From contig NZ_CP035925.1 of the NCBI RefSeq assembly GCF_013373365.1, forward strand, positions 2,542,001 through 2,606,000: a DNA stretch of 64,000 nucleotides, given 5' to 3'. Of the stretch, positions 34,056 through 43,985 are shown piece after piece. A model generated the notes under the pieces. It did no database searches. It had not been told where the DNA came from and was given only the letters and a program-made list of their open reading frames with translations. Every line of letters begins with the position of its first letter. The first letter of the stretch is position 1. Origin of the DNA: Lentibacillus sp. CBA3610. Lineage in GTDB: Bacteria; Bacillota; Bacilli; Bacillales; Amphibacillaceae. The position numbers were made by a program, and so were the translations under genes.

Positions 34056-35381
34056 ATGGACAGAAAGAATCTGGTCATCGTCGGCGGTGGCAGCACTTAT
34101 ACACTTGGCATTGTCATGAGCCTGATTGAAGAGAAAGCTAACTTCCCGCTTAAATCAATCACGTTTTATGACATTGACGCCGAACGTCAGGAGAAAATTG
34201 CAAAAGCAGCAGCAATCATGCTTGAGGAACATTATCCCGAACTTGAGCAATTTAACTATACAACAGATAAAGCAGCCGCATTCAAAAACATCGACACGGC
34301 CTTTATCCAAATCAGAACCGGCGGACTTGCGATGCGTGAGCTTGATGAGCAAATCCCCATCAAACACGGGGCTATTGGCCAGGAAACAAGCGGGGCTGGC
34401 GGTATGGCATATGGCCTGCGCTCCATAAAAGACATGACTGAGCTGATTCGGGATATCCGTCAATATTCAAAAGACGCATGGATCCTAAATTACACAAATC
34501 CGGCAGCCATTGTGGGACTGGCGCTTAAAAGAGAGTTTCCTGAGGACAATCGGATCTTGAACATTTGTGATATGCCGATAGCCATTATGAAAAGCTATGC
34601 AGATCTATTGGATAAAGATGTATGGGAACTTGTACCGGAATATTTCGGTCTGAATCATTTTGGCTGGTTCAGCAAAATTCTTGATGAAGAAGGCAATGAC
34701 CTAACTCAGGAACTAAAAGGTAAAATCATTAATGGTGACTTTATCCCAACAGATAAAGAAATCGCCAACGATGAATCATGGATACAGACTTTCCGAAAAG
34801 CCAGACAAATGCTGATCGACTTCCCGGAATTTTTACCAAATACGTATCTACAGTACTACCTGTACCCGGATGATCTGGCTAAAAAGGAGTCGCCGGATAA
34901 TACGCGTGCAAGACAAGTGATCAACGGTAGAGAGAAGCGGGTACATGAACTATGCGATCATATTGTTGCACAACAAACAACAAAAGATATCCATGTCGAG
35001 TCTGATATTCACGGTGTCTACATGATCCGGGCAGCTGCGTCACTCATATTTAATCTGAAAGAAACGTTCATTGTCATGGTTGAAAATAATGGGGTTATTG
35101 CCAACCTACCAAATGATGCACTTGTCGAAGTTCCGGCGATGCTGACCAATAACGGACCAAAAGCATTTGCAGTCGGTGACATCCCGACTTTCTACAAAGG
35201 CTTAATCGAAAACCAGCATGCCAGTGAAAAACTTATTGTTGAAGCCTATTACGAGAAAAGCTACACCAAGTTGCAGCAGGCTATGACCCTAAACAGGACG
35301 ATTGTTCATGCACCAAAGGCCAAAGCAATCCTTGATGACTTAATTGAAGCCAACAAAGATTATTGGCCGGAATTTAAGTGA
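34056..35381 (+). CDS. GH4 family 6-phospho-glycosidase (6-phospho-alpha-glucosidase type)
   Basis: 441-residue NAD- and Mn-dependent glycosidase that cleaves a phosphorylated disaccharide delivered by the PTS. NAD site VIVGGGSTYTLGIV at residues 8-21; metal ligands Cys in LNICDMPIAI (about 171) and His in GLNHFGW (about 202); signature QETSGAGGMAYGLRSI at about 110. The CDMP and GxGGxAYGxR forms resemble MalA/GlvA (6-phospho-alpha-glucosidase) more than ChbF/CelF. It is followed by a deacetylase and EIICB, so the natural substrate could be an N-acetylated or unusual glucoside. First gene of the operon, with AAAGGGG 11 nt before ATG. Confidence 0.88.
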   Translation: MDRKNLVIVGGGSTYTLGIVMSLIEEKANFPLKSITFYDIDAERQEKIAKAAAIMLEEHYPELEQFNYTTDKAAAFKNIDTAFIQIRTGGLAMRELDEQIPIKHGAIGQETSGAGGMAYGLRSIKDMTELIRDIRQYSKDAWILNYTNPAAIVGLALKREFPEDNRILNICDMPIAIMKSYADLLDKDVWELVPEYFGLNHFGWFSKILDEEGNDLTQELKGKIINGDFIPTDKEIANDESWIQTFRKARQMLIDFPEFLPNTYLQYYLYPDDLAKKESPDNTRARQVINGREKRVHELCDHIVAQQTTKDIHVESDIHGVYMIRAAASLIFNLKETFIVMVENNGVIANLPNDALVEVPAMLTNNGPKAFAVGDIPTFYKGLIENQHASEKLIVEAYYEKSYTKLQQAMTLNRTIVHAPKAKAILDDLIEANKDYWPEFK

Positions 35382-35412
35382 CGTTACATTTTTAAAAAAA
35401 GGGAGGGTTACC

Positions 35413-36159
35413 ATGTTAAAACTCATCATCAATGCCGATGATTTCGGTTATTCAAGGGCAGTCAACTACGGCATCATCGACGCGCATACGGAAGGGGTGC
35501 TCACATCCACGACATGTTTGACCAATATGCCCGGTGCTGAGCATGCGTATCAGCTTGGCAGAGAACATACACGTCTGGGAATTGGAGTACATCTTACTTT
35601 GACATGCGGCAGGCCGCTTCTTGACAACCATCAGACCCTCATTGATGCTGATGGCAATTTTAAAAAACTGCATCATTATGAAGACAAATTTCATATCGAT
35701 CAGGATGAATTGTATCGGGAATGGAAAGCCCAAATTGAGGCTTTCCTCGATTCCGGGCTGACACCTACCCACTTGGACAGTCATCATCACATCAATAATA
35801 GAGCGTCGATACTGCCTGTTTTTATCAGGCTGGCAAAAGAATATGAGCTGCCCGTCCGTAATAATTTTGACCAAAATACAGTCGGAGCCAAACTGGTTAC
35901 AACTGATAAGTTTGAATATAATCCGGAAATTATGTTAGCGGATACAGAAACAATTTCAGGCCATTTTCAAGGTGTTGAGACGGTTGAAATCATGTGCCAT
36001 CCGGCATACCTGGACAAATTTCTTATGGAAAATTCCTCGTATGCCATGCCGCGCCTGGAAGAATTGGCATCCATTACACATCCGGAAACGAAAGCAAAAC
36101 TGGGGGATCAGGGACATTTTGAGTTAATTACATTCAACGATTTAAGGAGAGGTGAATAA
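35413..36159 (+). CDS. ChbG/YdjC-family carbohydrate deacetylase
   Basis: 248-residue metal-dependent deacetylase of the YdjC/ChbG family, which removes acetyl groups from (phosphorylated) N-acetyl sugars such as chitobiose-6-phosphate. N-terminal IINADDFGYSRAVNYGII carries the catalytic Asp pair; HLTLTCGRPL holds a His ligand; HLDSHHHINN at about 122-131 binds metal; MCHPAYLD near 200 is also conserved. ATG 35413 has GGGAGG 7 nt upstream; a longer frame lies inside the GH4 gene. It sits between the GH4 enzyme and the PTS permease, so it should act on the same imported sugar. Confidence 0.9.
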   Translation: MLKLIINADDFGYSRAVNYGIIDAHTEGVLTSTTCLTNMPGAEHAYQLGREHTRLGIGVHLTLTCGRPLLDNHQTLIDADGNFKKLHHYEDKFHIDQDELYREWKAQIEAFLDSGLTPTHLDSHHHINNRASILPVFIRLAKEYELPVRNNFDQNTVGAKLVTTDKFEYNPEIMLADTETISGHFQGVETVEIMCHPAYLDKFLMENSSYAMPRLEELASITHPETKAKLGDQGHFELITFNDLRRGE

Positions 36160-36162
36160 GCA

Positions 36163-37566
36163 ATGAGACGTTTCATGCAAAACTTGGGGAAGGCGATGCT
36201 CATTCCAATTGTAGCATTGCCTGCTGCCGGTATCCTGTTCCGTATCAGCGCAGAAGACCTGCTTGACTGGCAACTGGTGCAGGCTGCCGGGGCCATTTTC
36301 AATAACATGGATATTTTGCTTGCAATTGGTATTGCGATGGGACTTGCCAAAACGAAAGACAGGGGAATCCCCGCGTTAACCGGCTTTTTGGCGATTGCCG
36401 TTTTGAATGAAGGACTTTCCATTATGAACCCGGATCTCGACATGAGTGTATTCGGAGGTGTGTTATCCGGACTGATTGCAGCATTCATCTATAACCGCTT
36501 TAAAGATACGCGATTACCGAATATCTTTTCCTTCTTTGGCGGTGAGAAATTCCCGATTACGATGATTATCGTGACCATGATACCTGTCACAGGTATTTCG
36601 GTGTTATTATGGCCATATGCTCAATCAGCTATTGATTCTCTCGCACAGGGGCTGGTCGGTTTAGGTGCAGCAGGCATTTTCATTTTCGGCTTTCTGAACC
36701 GCTTCCTGTTGCCATTCGGATTGCACCACGTGTTGAACACGTATATTTATTTCGGACTCGGGAGCTATGAAACGGCCGGCGGTGAAGTTGTAACCGGTGA
36801 AATCACACGTTTCTTGAATGGTGATCCAACTGCAGGTTACTTTTTAGGCGGCTTTTTCGTTGTCATGATCTTTGGTGTTCCGGCTATTGCATTGGCCATT
36901 GCCAGAGCTGCTCATAAGAAGAAAAAAGAAGAAACAAAGGCCCTGATGAGTTCAGGAAGTTTAACATCTGTCGTTGCAGGTCTGACTGAACCGATTGAAT
37001 TTACATTCCTGTTCACATCACCATTACTGTATTTCATTCACTCCGTCTATACAGGTCTCGCCGGGGCGACACTGTATTTAGTGAACGTCCGGCATGGATT
37101 TTCCTGGGGCGGAAGTGCGATTGATTACGCATTGAACCTCGGCATTGCCGATAGCGGATGGATGATTATTCCAGTCGGTCTAGCATTCGGCGTCCTTTAC
37201 TACTTTACATTCTATACACTTATTGTGAAGCGAAACATTAAGGTTGTCGGCCGTGAAGATGACCAAGAATTCAGCGAAGAACGGGAAGAAAAGGAAAAAG
37301 ACTTGGAACTGAATCATGGCAAGTACGAATATATGGCGAAAAAAGTCCTCCAGAATGCCGGGGGCCAAGACAATCTGGTAGACTATGAAAGCTGCATGAC
37401 CCGTCTGCGCTTGGTCGTCAAGGATGCATCAGTAGTGGATGAGGAAAAAATCAAACAAACCGGCGCACACGGTGTCGTGAAGGTTGATAATGAACATGTG
37501 CAGATTGTTATCGGACCTGAAGTAAGCAATGTTTATCAGGAATTTAAAAAGCAGGTTGAGGGATAA
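36163..37566 (+). CDS. PTS EIICB, glucose/maltose/N-acetylglucosamine superfamily
   Basis: 467-residue permease, beginning RRFMQNLGKAMLIPIVALPAAGIL as in the glucose-glucoside EIIC group. Ten or so membrane helices to about residue 375, including GLTEPIEFTFLF at about 272 (the signature GLTEPIEF). After a charged linker the EIIB domain carries the phospho-Cys in DYESCMTRLRL at about 410. No EIIA domain, so phosphate must come from another EIIA (for example glucose-type Crr). It starts 3 bases after the ChbG stop, so it is in the same operon; a 14-bp-stem hairpin follows. Confidence 0.92.
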   Translation: MRRFMQNLGKAMLIPIVALPAAGILFRISAEDLLDWQLVQAAGAIFNNMDILLAIGIAMGLAKTKDRGIPALTGFLAIAVLNEGLSIMNPDLDMSVFGGVLSGLIAAFIYNRFKDTRLPNIFSFFGGEKFPITMIIVTMIPVTGISVLLWPYAQSAIDSLAQGLVGLGAAGIFIFGFLNRFLLPFGLHHVLNTYIYFGLGSYETAGGEVVTGEITRFLNGDPTAGYFLGGFFVVMIFGVPAIALAIARAAHKKKKEETKALMSSGSLTSVVAGLTEPIEFTFLFTSPLLYFIHSVYTGLAGATLYLVNVRHGFSWGGSAIDYALNLGIADSGWMIIPVGLAFGVLYYFTFYTLIVKRNIKVVGREDDQEFSEEREEKEKDLELNHGKYEYMAKKVLQNAGGQDNLVDYESCMTRLRLVVKDASVVDEEKIKQTGAHGVVKVDNEHVQIVIGPEVSNVYQEFKKQVEG

Positions 37567-37611
37567 TAACTTGATAGGTGACACACTGTTCTTGTGACCA
37601 CGTAACACAAC

Positions 37612-37647
37612 GAGACTGACCTGGAGTTTTTTCTTCCAGGTCAGTCT
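37612..37647. terminator. Long stem-loop between convergent operons
   Basis: Perfect 14-bp stem GAGACTGACCTGGA/TCCAGGTCAGTCTC with an 8-nt loop of GTTTTTTC. No strong T-run follows the stem; it probably stops transcription from both the PTS gene and the GH101 gene. The rest of 37567-37802 shows nothing I recognise. Confidence 0.6.
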
Positions 37648-37802
37648 CTCTGTAATTGAAAAATGGGCACTCATAGTTCTTGAATTGATTAGATGCCGCT
37701 ATGTCACCGTCAACAATAGCAGACCAAGATATAGTGCCATTTTTTGCAGAATAGGCTGGTATTGTTGACTCAGATATGAAAACCTTTCCGACCTCTGTAG
37801 AC

Positions 37803-40800
37803 TTAGCCCTCACGCCATTCCTCAAGCAAGCTTTCACTTCCGAGCTGAAGAATGGCATGAGCTTCTTCTGTTATAAGCCCGTTTTCTCGCTTATTCGTTA
37901 ATAAATATCGGAAACTTTCCAAATGCTTCACAGCTTTAACCAATTCTTCTTTCTCTTCAAAGTGGGCTACCGAATCCAAGTGAACTTTAAGTGAACGTAC
38001 AGTCCCATGGTTTTCAAAGGCGCCATCTTCTTCATATTGGTTCACCATTTCTATCAATTCATTTGAAGTGGAGATAGTCGGCTCTGTAACTTCAATCGTT
38101 ATGGTTGTTGAAAGCTCGTCATAGCCGTCAACATCCAATTTATAGATGACTTCATATGAGCCTGGTTTTATTGGATCAAAGTCACCCTGATCGATCACAA
38201 CCTCATTCGTTAAATCATTTTCGTGCGGATCTTCAGCAACGCTGATTAAAGATGTGAAATCCAGATCATCACCAGCCGTTATCGTTGCATCATCAACCTG
38301 CAGAACAGGTTCCAGTTTTTCAATGCGAAGATTATCCAGCATAAATGTACCTTCTCCCGTGTCCATATTCAGGCTTGTCCCATCACTGAAAATACCAATA
38401 TACGTTTGGCCATTTTCAGATCCGTTTACAACAAACTCAGCTGTTTTCGATTCAGTGGATGACGCTAACTGCTCATTCACCTTTAAACCTTCAACATTGT
38501 CTATATCGTTTTCATCAATGGCCTCATCACCGGAAATGAAACGATAAGAATCGGCTGTCGTCTGATAATCGAAATTCACTTTATACGATGCACCTGCTTC
38601 AAAATGAAAATGTTGTGGAATGGTACGGTATACTAAACCATTATTTCCGTTGTTGACTTTGATAGACCAGTTACCATCAAGTACATCATCGACTACTTTC
38701 TTATCTGCCCATCCTTTTTGTGTATACGGTCCATGTCGCTCAGACAAATGAATACGGTTATCTGTTACACCTTGTATATTACCAATGACAAATGGATAGA
38801 TCCCTTGTACAACATTTTCAAAATCCTGCTCAAAAACGGAATCCGATTTATATTTATGATTATTCAATGATTTTTGCACAATCCGGATATCGTCAAATTT
38901 AGTATCGCCTTCTCCGGCTTTTCGACTGAGCGTCAGCTTTGCAGTTTCATCTTTTGCGGTAAAGCTAATCTGCATGCGCTGCATTTTACTGTTATAGCCA
39001 TCATTGGAAGCATGTGAATCGGCTTGTACATAATTCTTTTGCAAGCTGCGCAATGTGAAATTACTTACATCTTTTTCAGCATCTGTAATCTCCAGAGAAG
39101 ACTTTAGGTCACTCGCATTTTCTACATAGACCTCTGCGACATAATCTTTGCCTGGCTCCAGGTTTCGCAATGTGCGAGTCACCGAAGTGTCCTCTGAAGG
39201 GCTGTTAAAACTCAAGTAGTAGTCTCCACTGCTTAAGTTCCTTGCGTTCTCCTCATTATCAGTACGTTTGACGGTAACTGCATCAGTATCTCCTTCAATT
39301 GCAGTAAACTCGTCGTCTAATGAACCTGTATTAAACCCTGCATCATGAACATGATTACCCGTACTCCATTCTTCAATTTGAACAGGATCCTCTTCACTCA
39401 TCGATACCACATATGGAGTAGCCGGCTCAGCATTCAATGTAATTTGGTTGTCAACTACATCGACCTCTTGTTTGTCGGTTCTGCCTTGGTCAGTCAGCTT
39501 GTATACGTTTAAGCTGGAAACACCCTCATATTCATCCGGTAGCGTCCATGTAGATTCCCCGCCATCTAAATTCCAATGATACAATTTTTCCGAATCAGGG
39601 GTAGGCGTTTCAAAATCCTGTTCTACCCAAGGAATAAGGTATTTGTTTTCATCAAGTACCACATTGTCGTTCAACGTAATGATACGTTCTCTTGAGTCAT
39701 CCTTTCTCTCGACAATAACAGTATCTCCGTTACTCGGATCTTCCAGTCTGATTTCTTTTTCCAAATTCGTTTCAGTTGGATCGCCTTCTGCCTTTTTCCA
39801 CTCCATCACATAATACTTTTGTAAAAATTTAGTCGGTATGTTTGTATTAAATGTTTTTCGAATAAAGTAATCAAAGTTTTTATCAGATTGCCAGCCTTCA
39901 AATCCGGCTAGTTCAAATCCGCCCAGCAACGGATGATCGGCAGTTCCGCCTTCTTCCGGCCAGTTGAGCACCCATGAATCTTTTTGGTGATTGCTGATAA
40001 AACGAAGAACTTCAGAGTTGATCCCTTTATTCTCCGGTCCGCCATAATTTTTATCGGTAGCCCAATGCTGCCATGTTGAATAATTCGAAACAGAAGTACC
40101 AAATTCAGTCGTCATTCTCCAGCCGCGATCCATAATTTGTTCAGCTATCCGATCAGATTCCCACTGATCCTGGTACCATACATCCAAGTAAATGAAATCA
40201 AGCTCCGGTGCTGCTTCTTTTAAAGCGTCTAAACGTTCAGCACGCGCTCCGGAATATAAATCCTTTAGTTTATCAATCGTATATGACTGATCCAGCCATC
40301 CCCACCCTTGAGCATCGGGGCTATTAATCAAATCTTCACTAAATGCATCTGCTTCCGGATAGGACTCCTGAGCATTTATATGAACACCAAATTCTGTGTT
40401 AAAACGATGTCCTTGTTCAATAAGTGTATTCAAATCATCAGCGCCACCCATACGCTCTCCAACATCGCCGTAGTCAGGGTGTGCACTGTCATGACCTTCA
40501 TTACCATACCCTTTTAATAAAACAGCCTGTCCCAATCCGTCTGTGGCAAGAGCTACTTTCTTTACATTATCCAACGTTTTCAGAAATGGCTGCTGTGCCT
40601 GAGAGCCGAAATTCATCGCAATCCGTGTTCCAACGGTATTATTCACATTTTCATAATCCTTAATATCTTGCATAATATCACGGTATTCAATAGCCGCATC
40701 CTGCCAATTGATCGCATTGTCATCATTCGTGTCTTCTGCGATGGCAATTTTAATTGTTGGTGTATTCGATGATGGTTCAGGCATAAAATCTCGATGATAA

Positions 40801-41228
40801 TATAATTTACTTGATCCTATCCCCATCGCTTTAACATCATTGTCATTTAAATAACGATTGGCAATCAAATTTCCGTATCCATCCACTTCTGAACTTGACC
40901 AGACTCCTGCACTCAGCTCATCATTTGATAGAAATGCAGTGTAATAACTTTCGGATGTGCCAATACCGTCCATAGATGAATCTACCTCGACAGTTGTATC
41001 ACCTGGCTGGGTAACATCACTGCTCAGATTGGTCAGTTTAGCAGTTGCGTTTTCATCATCACTATTTACCGAAATAAAATTCATGTCAGCAAACTGCAGT
41101 GATTCAATATTTGCACTTGAGTCATTGGTGATTTCATCAAACTTGTACACAACCTGATTTTCGTTAACTCTAAGCGAAAGTTTTAATTCCGCATCTAAAT
41201 CCTCCATAACATCCGTGACGGAGAGCGT
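37803..41228 (-). pseudogene. GH101 endo-alpha-N-acetylgalactosaminidase, C-terminal part (split by IS)
   Basis: 1141 residues of a secreted GH101 enzyme, which releases Gal-beta-1,3-GalNAc from Ser/Thr-linked mucin glycans. From the insertion point the order is: N-terminal beta-sandwich (TLSVTDVMEDLDAEL), catalytic barrel with YGNEGHDSAHPDYG, GGADDLNTLI, FGVHINAQESYPEADAF and FIYLDVWYQDQWESD (probable nucleophile Asp, about residue 358 counted from ATG 41255) followed by MTTEFGTS (probable acid/base Glu), then galactose-binding-like modules, an Ig-like domain (DATITAGDDLDFTSLI...GSYEVIYKLDVDG) and a FIMAH-type C-terminal domain. The ATG at 41255 lies inside the IS terminal repeat and is not the native start. 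Joined to 42986-43330, it gives a continuous 1256-residue protein. Confidence 0.88.
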
Positions 41229-41234
41229 GTAAAT
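41229..41234. repeat. Target-site duplication, left copy (GTAAAT)
   Basis: GTAAAT directly before the IS terminal repeat; the same six bases follow the other end at 42986-42991. Confidence 0.92.
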
Positions 41235-42985
41235 CCTGGATTCCCGCCATAACATAACGATAAATCAGGTGAAAATCCGATAATGTTGGGCTTCATGCCC
41301 ATTTTTTATTGTTTTTATACTCGTTATGTGTTACAATATACATAACGAGGAGGCGGAAAAATGGCTATCGTCTATCAAACAGATAAGCGTTCAGGGATTA
41401 CCTATGCGTATGAGTCCATTTCATACTGGGACAAAGACAAGCGCCAATCCCGATCCAAAAGGACCTTAATCGGACGGGTGGACAGTAAAACCGGAAAAAT
41501 TGTCCCGACAGACGGCAGAGGACGGAAAAATAAAGAGGCGCATACCGTGGCAAAGAGAGGTCCTGTTCCATCTGTGCAAACGTCACGTTATTTTTACGGC
41601 GCTACTTATCTTCTGGATCAAATCGGTGCCAATACCGGGGTTACAGAAGACCTAAAAGCGTGTTTTCCCGACAAGTATCGCCAGATTCTATCCATCGCAT
41701 ACTATCTGGTCCTGGAGGACAGCGCTCCGCTCTACCGTTTTGAAAAATGGAGTCATTTACATAAACATCCTTACGGTCAAAACATCACGTCTCAGCGAAG
41801 CAGCGACCTGTTCGCGTCCATCACCGAAGACGCGAAATATAAGTTCTTCCAGCTGCAGGGAAAACGGCGGACGGAAAAGGAATTTTGGGCCTATGATATC
41901 ACCACCATATCCAGCCAGTCCGAACTTTTGAGACAGGTCCAATACGGCTGGAATAAAGAAAACGATCCACTGCCTCAGCTAAACCTGGCGTTGGTGTTCG
42001 GCGAAACATCCAACCTGCCGTTTTATTATCGCAAACTGGCCGGTAATATCCCGGATTCCAAGACCGTCAGAAAACTGCTTGCCGATTTGGATATGCTTGG
42101 CTTCTCCAAGGTGAAGCTGGTCATGGACAGAGGCTTCTACAGTCAGGAAAATATCAACGCTTTGTTGAAAAACCATCTGAAGTTCCTGGTCTCCGTTAAA
42201 ATGTCTCTTACTTTCGTCCGGAAAGAACTGGATGCCATCTATGACGGCTTTCGATCGTTTGAACACTACAGTGAGAAATACGAGTTATATGCCCGCACGG
42301 TCCGGACAACGTGGCATTATACGCAGCAACGTCCTTATAAAGGAGACGCCCTGACACAGTCCAGGCGTATGTACATTCACTTTTATTACAATATTGACCG
42401 GGCCGCGGAGGATGAAAAAGCATTTGACCGCAAGTTAATCAACCTGCGTCGTGAATTGGAATCAGGGAAAAGGCTCCCGGAACATGAAAAGCAGTATCAA
42501 ACGTATTTTGAGACAAAAACCACCCCGAAACGCGGGACAAAAGTCACCGTCAAAGAAGAGGCTGTCAACAAAGCCAAGCGATATTTTGGATATTTTGCGC
42601 TGATGACCAATGAAACGATGGGCGCCATCGCTGCATTGGAGCTTTACCGCAATAAGGACGTTGTTGAAAAAGCGTTCGGGAATCTGAAGGAACGGCTGAA
42701 CATGCGCCGCACACTGGTATCATCCGAACAGAGTCTTGATGGGAAACTTTTTGTGGAGTTGTGGCGCTCATCTTATTCTTCTTATATCAAAAAACAAATG
42801 CAAGATACCGATTTATTAAAAAAATATACGTTACAGAAGCGTGCTGATCAACTGGATGTTATAGAATACTTTGAAGCGCCAGGGAAAGAACCGCGTATTG
42901 GCGAACTTCTTAGCAAGCAAAAAGAGATTTATGGAAAATTAGGTGTTACCCCGCCTACCTCGTTATGAGTAGGCGGGAATCCAGG
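41235..42985 (+). mobile_element. IS1634/IS4-type insertion sequence inside the GH101 gene
   Basis: 1751-bp element. Ends are inverted repeats: 14 perfect bases CCTGGATTCCCGCC at each tip and 21 of 25 matches over the first 25 bases. It is flanked by the 6-bp duplication GTAAAT. It contains one transposase gene spanning nearly its whole length. Intact ends, intact transposase and exact duplication indicate a recent insertion. Removing it with one copy of GTAAAT restores the host reading frame exactly. Confidence 0.95.
41361..42968 (+). CDS. DDE transposase, IS1634/IS4-like
   Basis: 535-residue transposase with an RNase H-like core interrupted by a beta-strand insertion, as in the IS4 superfamily. 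Probable catalytic residues: first Asp in FWAYDITTISS at about 178, second Asp in KLVMDRGFYSQEN at about 255, Glu in RNKDVVEKAFGNLK at about 437, the last matching the Y-x2-R/K-x3-E-x6-K pattern. The N-terminus (SGITYAYESISYWDKDKRQSRSKRTLIG) is the usual DNA-binding part of IS1634 members. AGGAGG precedes ATG 41361 by 9 nt. The stop lies within the last 20 bases of the element. No frameshift seen, so it is likely active. Confidence 0.92.
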   Translation: MAIVYQTDKRSGITYAYESISYWDKDKRQSRSKRTLIGRVDSKTGKIVPTDGRGRKNKEAHTVAKRGPVPSVQTSRYFYGATYLLDQIGANTGVTEDLKACFPDKYRQILSIAYYLVLEDSAPLYRFEKWSHLHKHPYGQNITSQRSSDLFASITEDAKYKFFQLQGKRRTEKEFWAYDITTISSQSELLRQVQYGWNKENDPLPQLNLALVFGETSNLPFYYRKLAGNIPDSKTVRKLLADLDMLGFSKVKLVMDRGFYSQENINALLKNHLKFLVSVKMSLTFVRKELDAIYDGFRSFEHYSEKYELYARTVRTTWHYTQQRPYKGDALTQSRRMYIHFYYNIDRAAEDEKAFDRKLINLRRELESGKRLPEHEKQYQTYFETKTTPKRGTKVTVKEEAVNKAKRYFGYFALMTNETMGAIAALELYRNKDVVEKAFGNLKERLNMRRTLVSSEQSLDGKLFVELWRSSYSSYIKKQMQDTDLLKKYTLQKRADQLDVIEYFEAPGKEPRIGELLSKQKEIYGKLGVTPPTSL

Positions 42986-42991
42986 GTAAAT
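42986..42991. repeat. Target-site duplication, right copy (GTAAAT)
   Basis: GTAAAT immediately after the IS right end; pairs with 41229-41234. Confidence 0.92.
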
Positions 42992-43330
42992 GGCTTCACT
43001 GTCATTCACTTTTTCAAATTCTACATCCGGATAATAAAGCTCATTGTTTATATAGAGGCCATATACAGACTTTTCCTGACCGCGCATTATCTTCCCATCA
43101 ACATCGTATTTCATTATACGCGGAAATACCTCATCAATCTCAATACTCATAAAGTCTGACGATAATGTATTACTTACCGGATCTGTATCTGGAGGCGAAA
43201 CTTGTTCGGAATTTTCGTCTGCTGCCTTAACGTTATAGGGTGAAAAAACATTTGCCACAATTAACAAAATGGTAAGGGTAGTCATAACAAAAACAGCTGT
43301 AAATGGTTTCGTTAAATAATCGCTTTTCAA
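42986..43330 (-). pseudogene. GH101 endo-alpha-N-acetylgalactosaminidase, N-terminal part (split by IS)
   Basis: First 115 codons of the GH101 gene. TTG start at 43330 with AAAGGAGG 8 nt upstream. A long signal peptide or anchor (TKPFTAVFVMTTLTILLIVAN) with a likely cut after NVKA is followed by the start of the beta-sandwich domain (YGLYINNELYYPDVEFEKVN). The frame enters the IS at ATTTAC (codons Ile-Tyr) and, with the element present, would add foreign residues and stop at 42929. A secreted fragment of this size would have no activity. Confidence 0.88.
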
Positions 43331-43520
43331 TTTTTAAACCTCCTTTAAATCTTTAAGTTGTTACTCTAATAAACTTAGTTACACCCCTCTCTATTATGAA
43401 TATAATTGGAGAAACTAGGTTTTGATTATAACTACACGACTTTTCACAAAATGTTCCACAAACATAAATTTATGTCAAAGTCGCCACCAATCAAAACCTT
43501 ATCAATAAGTTAAACGATAT

Positions 43521-43536
43521 AAAACGCTTTCACAAT
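43521..43536 (-). promoter_or_regulatory. cre-like box upstream of the GH101 gene
   Basis: AAAACGCTTTCACAAT, i.e. TGAAAGCGTTTT on the minus strand, close to the CcpA catabolite-response consensus. The identical 16-mer occurs at 54471-54486 before the ABC transporter operon. The distance to the GH101 start (about 190 nt) is long, so a distant promoter is implied. Confidence 0.6.
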
Positions 43537-43985
43537 GCTAATTATTGTCTTATTTTTTAGCTGTATTGTTATTTTTTATAACCTTCAGACTATTTTGTTA
43601 AAAAATGGGACCTTAGTCTATATCGAAGTCTAGGCAGATGGGTTCACGTTGCATTCATTACAAACACAGAGTCTATCAACGATGTCAGAACCTGCCTGAG
43701 CAAAAAACATGTGTTGAAAATTAGCATTGAATACATCACCGGTCTGAATCTTTTGCAAATTTATGAGGTAATATATGGTGGAGCTGGTTGTTTAAAGAAT
43801 TGTTAGTTAGGGAGATGTTCGATTTATTATGAGATTAGTGATTCACGAATCATAATAGGGGCGACAGCTTGCTGTACCAGCCTCGGTACTGCAGCTATTT
43901 TCGCCCCCTTTCCTAAAGCATTTATTTACGAATATTTTGTTCATAGCAGAGTCGGTGGCTATACGGCTCTTATGCCAATAATGAA
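43537..43985. other. Intergenic stretch with a long stem-loop at 43858-43907
   Basis: Between the GH101 promoter region and the AgaS stop codon. At 43858-43907 GGGGCGA pairs with TCGCCCC and, inside, GTACC pairs with GGTAC and AGCTTGC roughly with GCAGCT, giving a 50-nt hairpin about 80 nt past the AgaS stop. It may end the minus-strand operon. The rest (43600-43780) may contain a decayed coding segment; I do not recognise it. Confidence 0.4.

Noticed and set aside
37544..37858. Minus-strand frame of 104 codons behind the GH101 stop
   Set aside because: It crosses the hairpin between the convergent operons and the end of the PTS gene, has no ribosome site, and matches no family I recognise.
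41255..41255. ATG at 41255 as start of an independent 1150-residue GH101 protein
   Set aside because: The ATG and the first nine codons lie within the IS end and target duplication; there is no signal peptide and the N-terminal domain is on the other side of the IS.
43600..43780. Possible decayed gene end (minus-strand frame with DVFNANFQHMFFAQAG and a CxxC)
   Set aside because: It looks protein-like but I could not place it in any family, and no start is visible.
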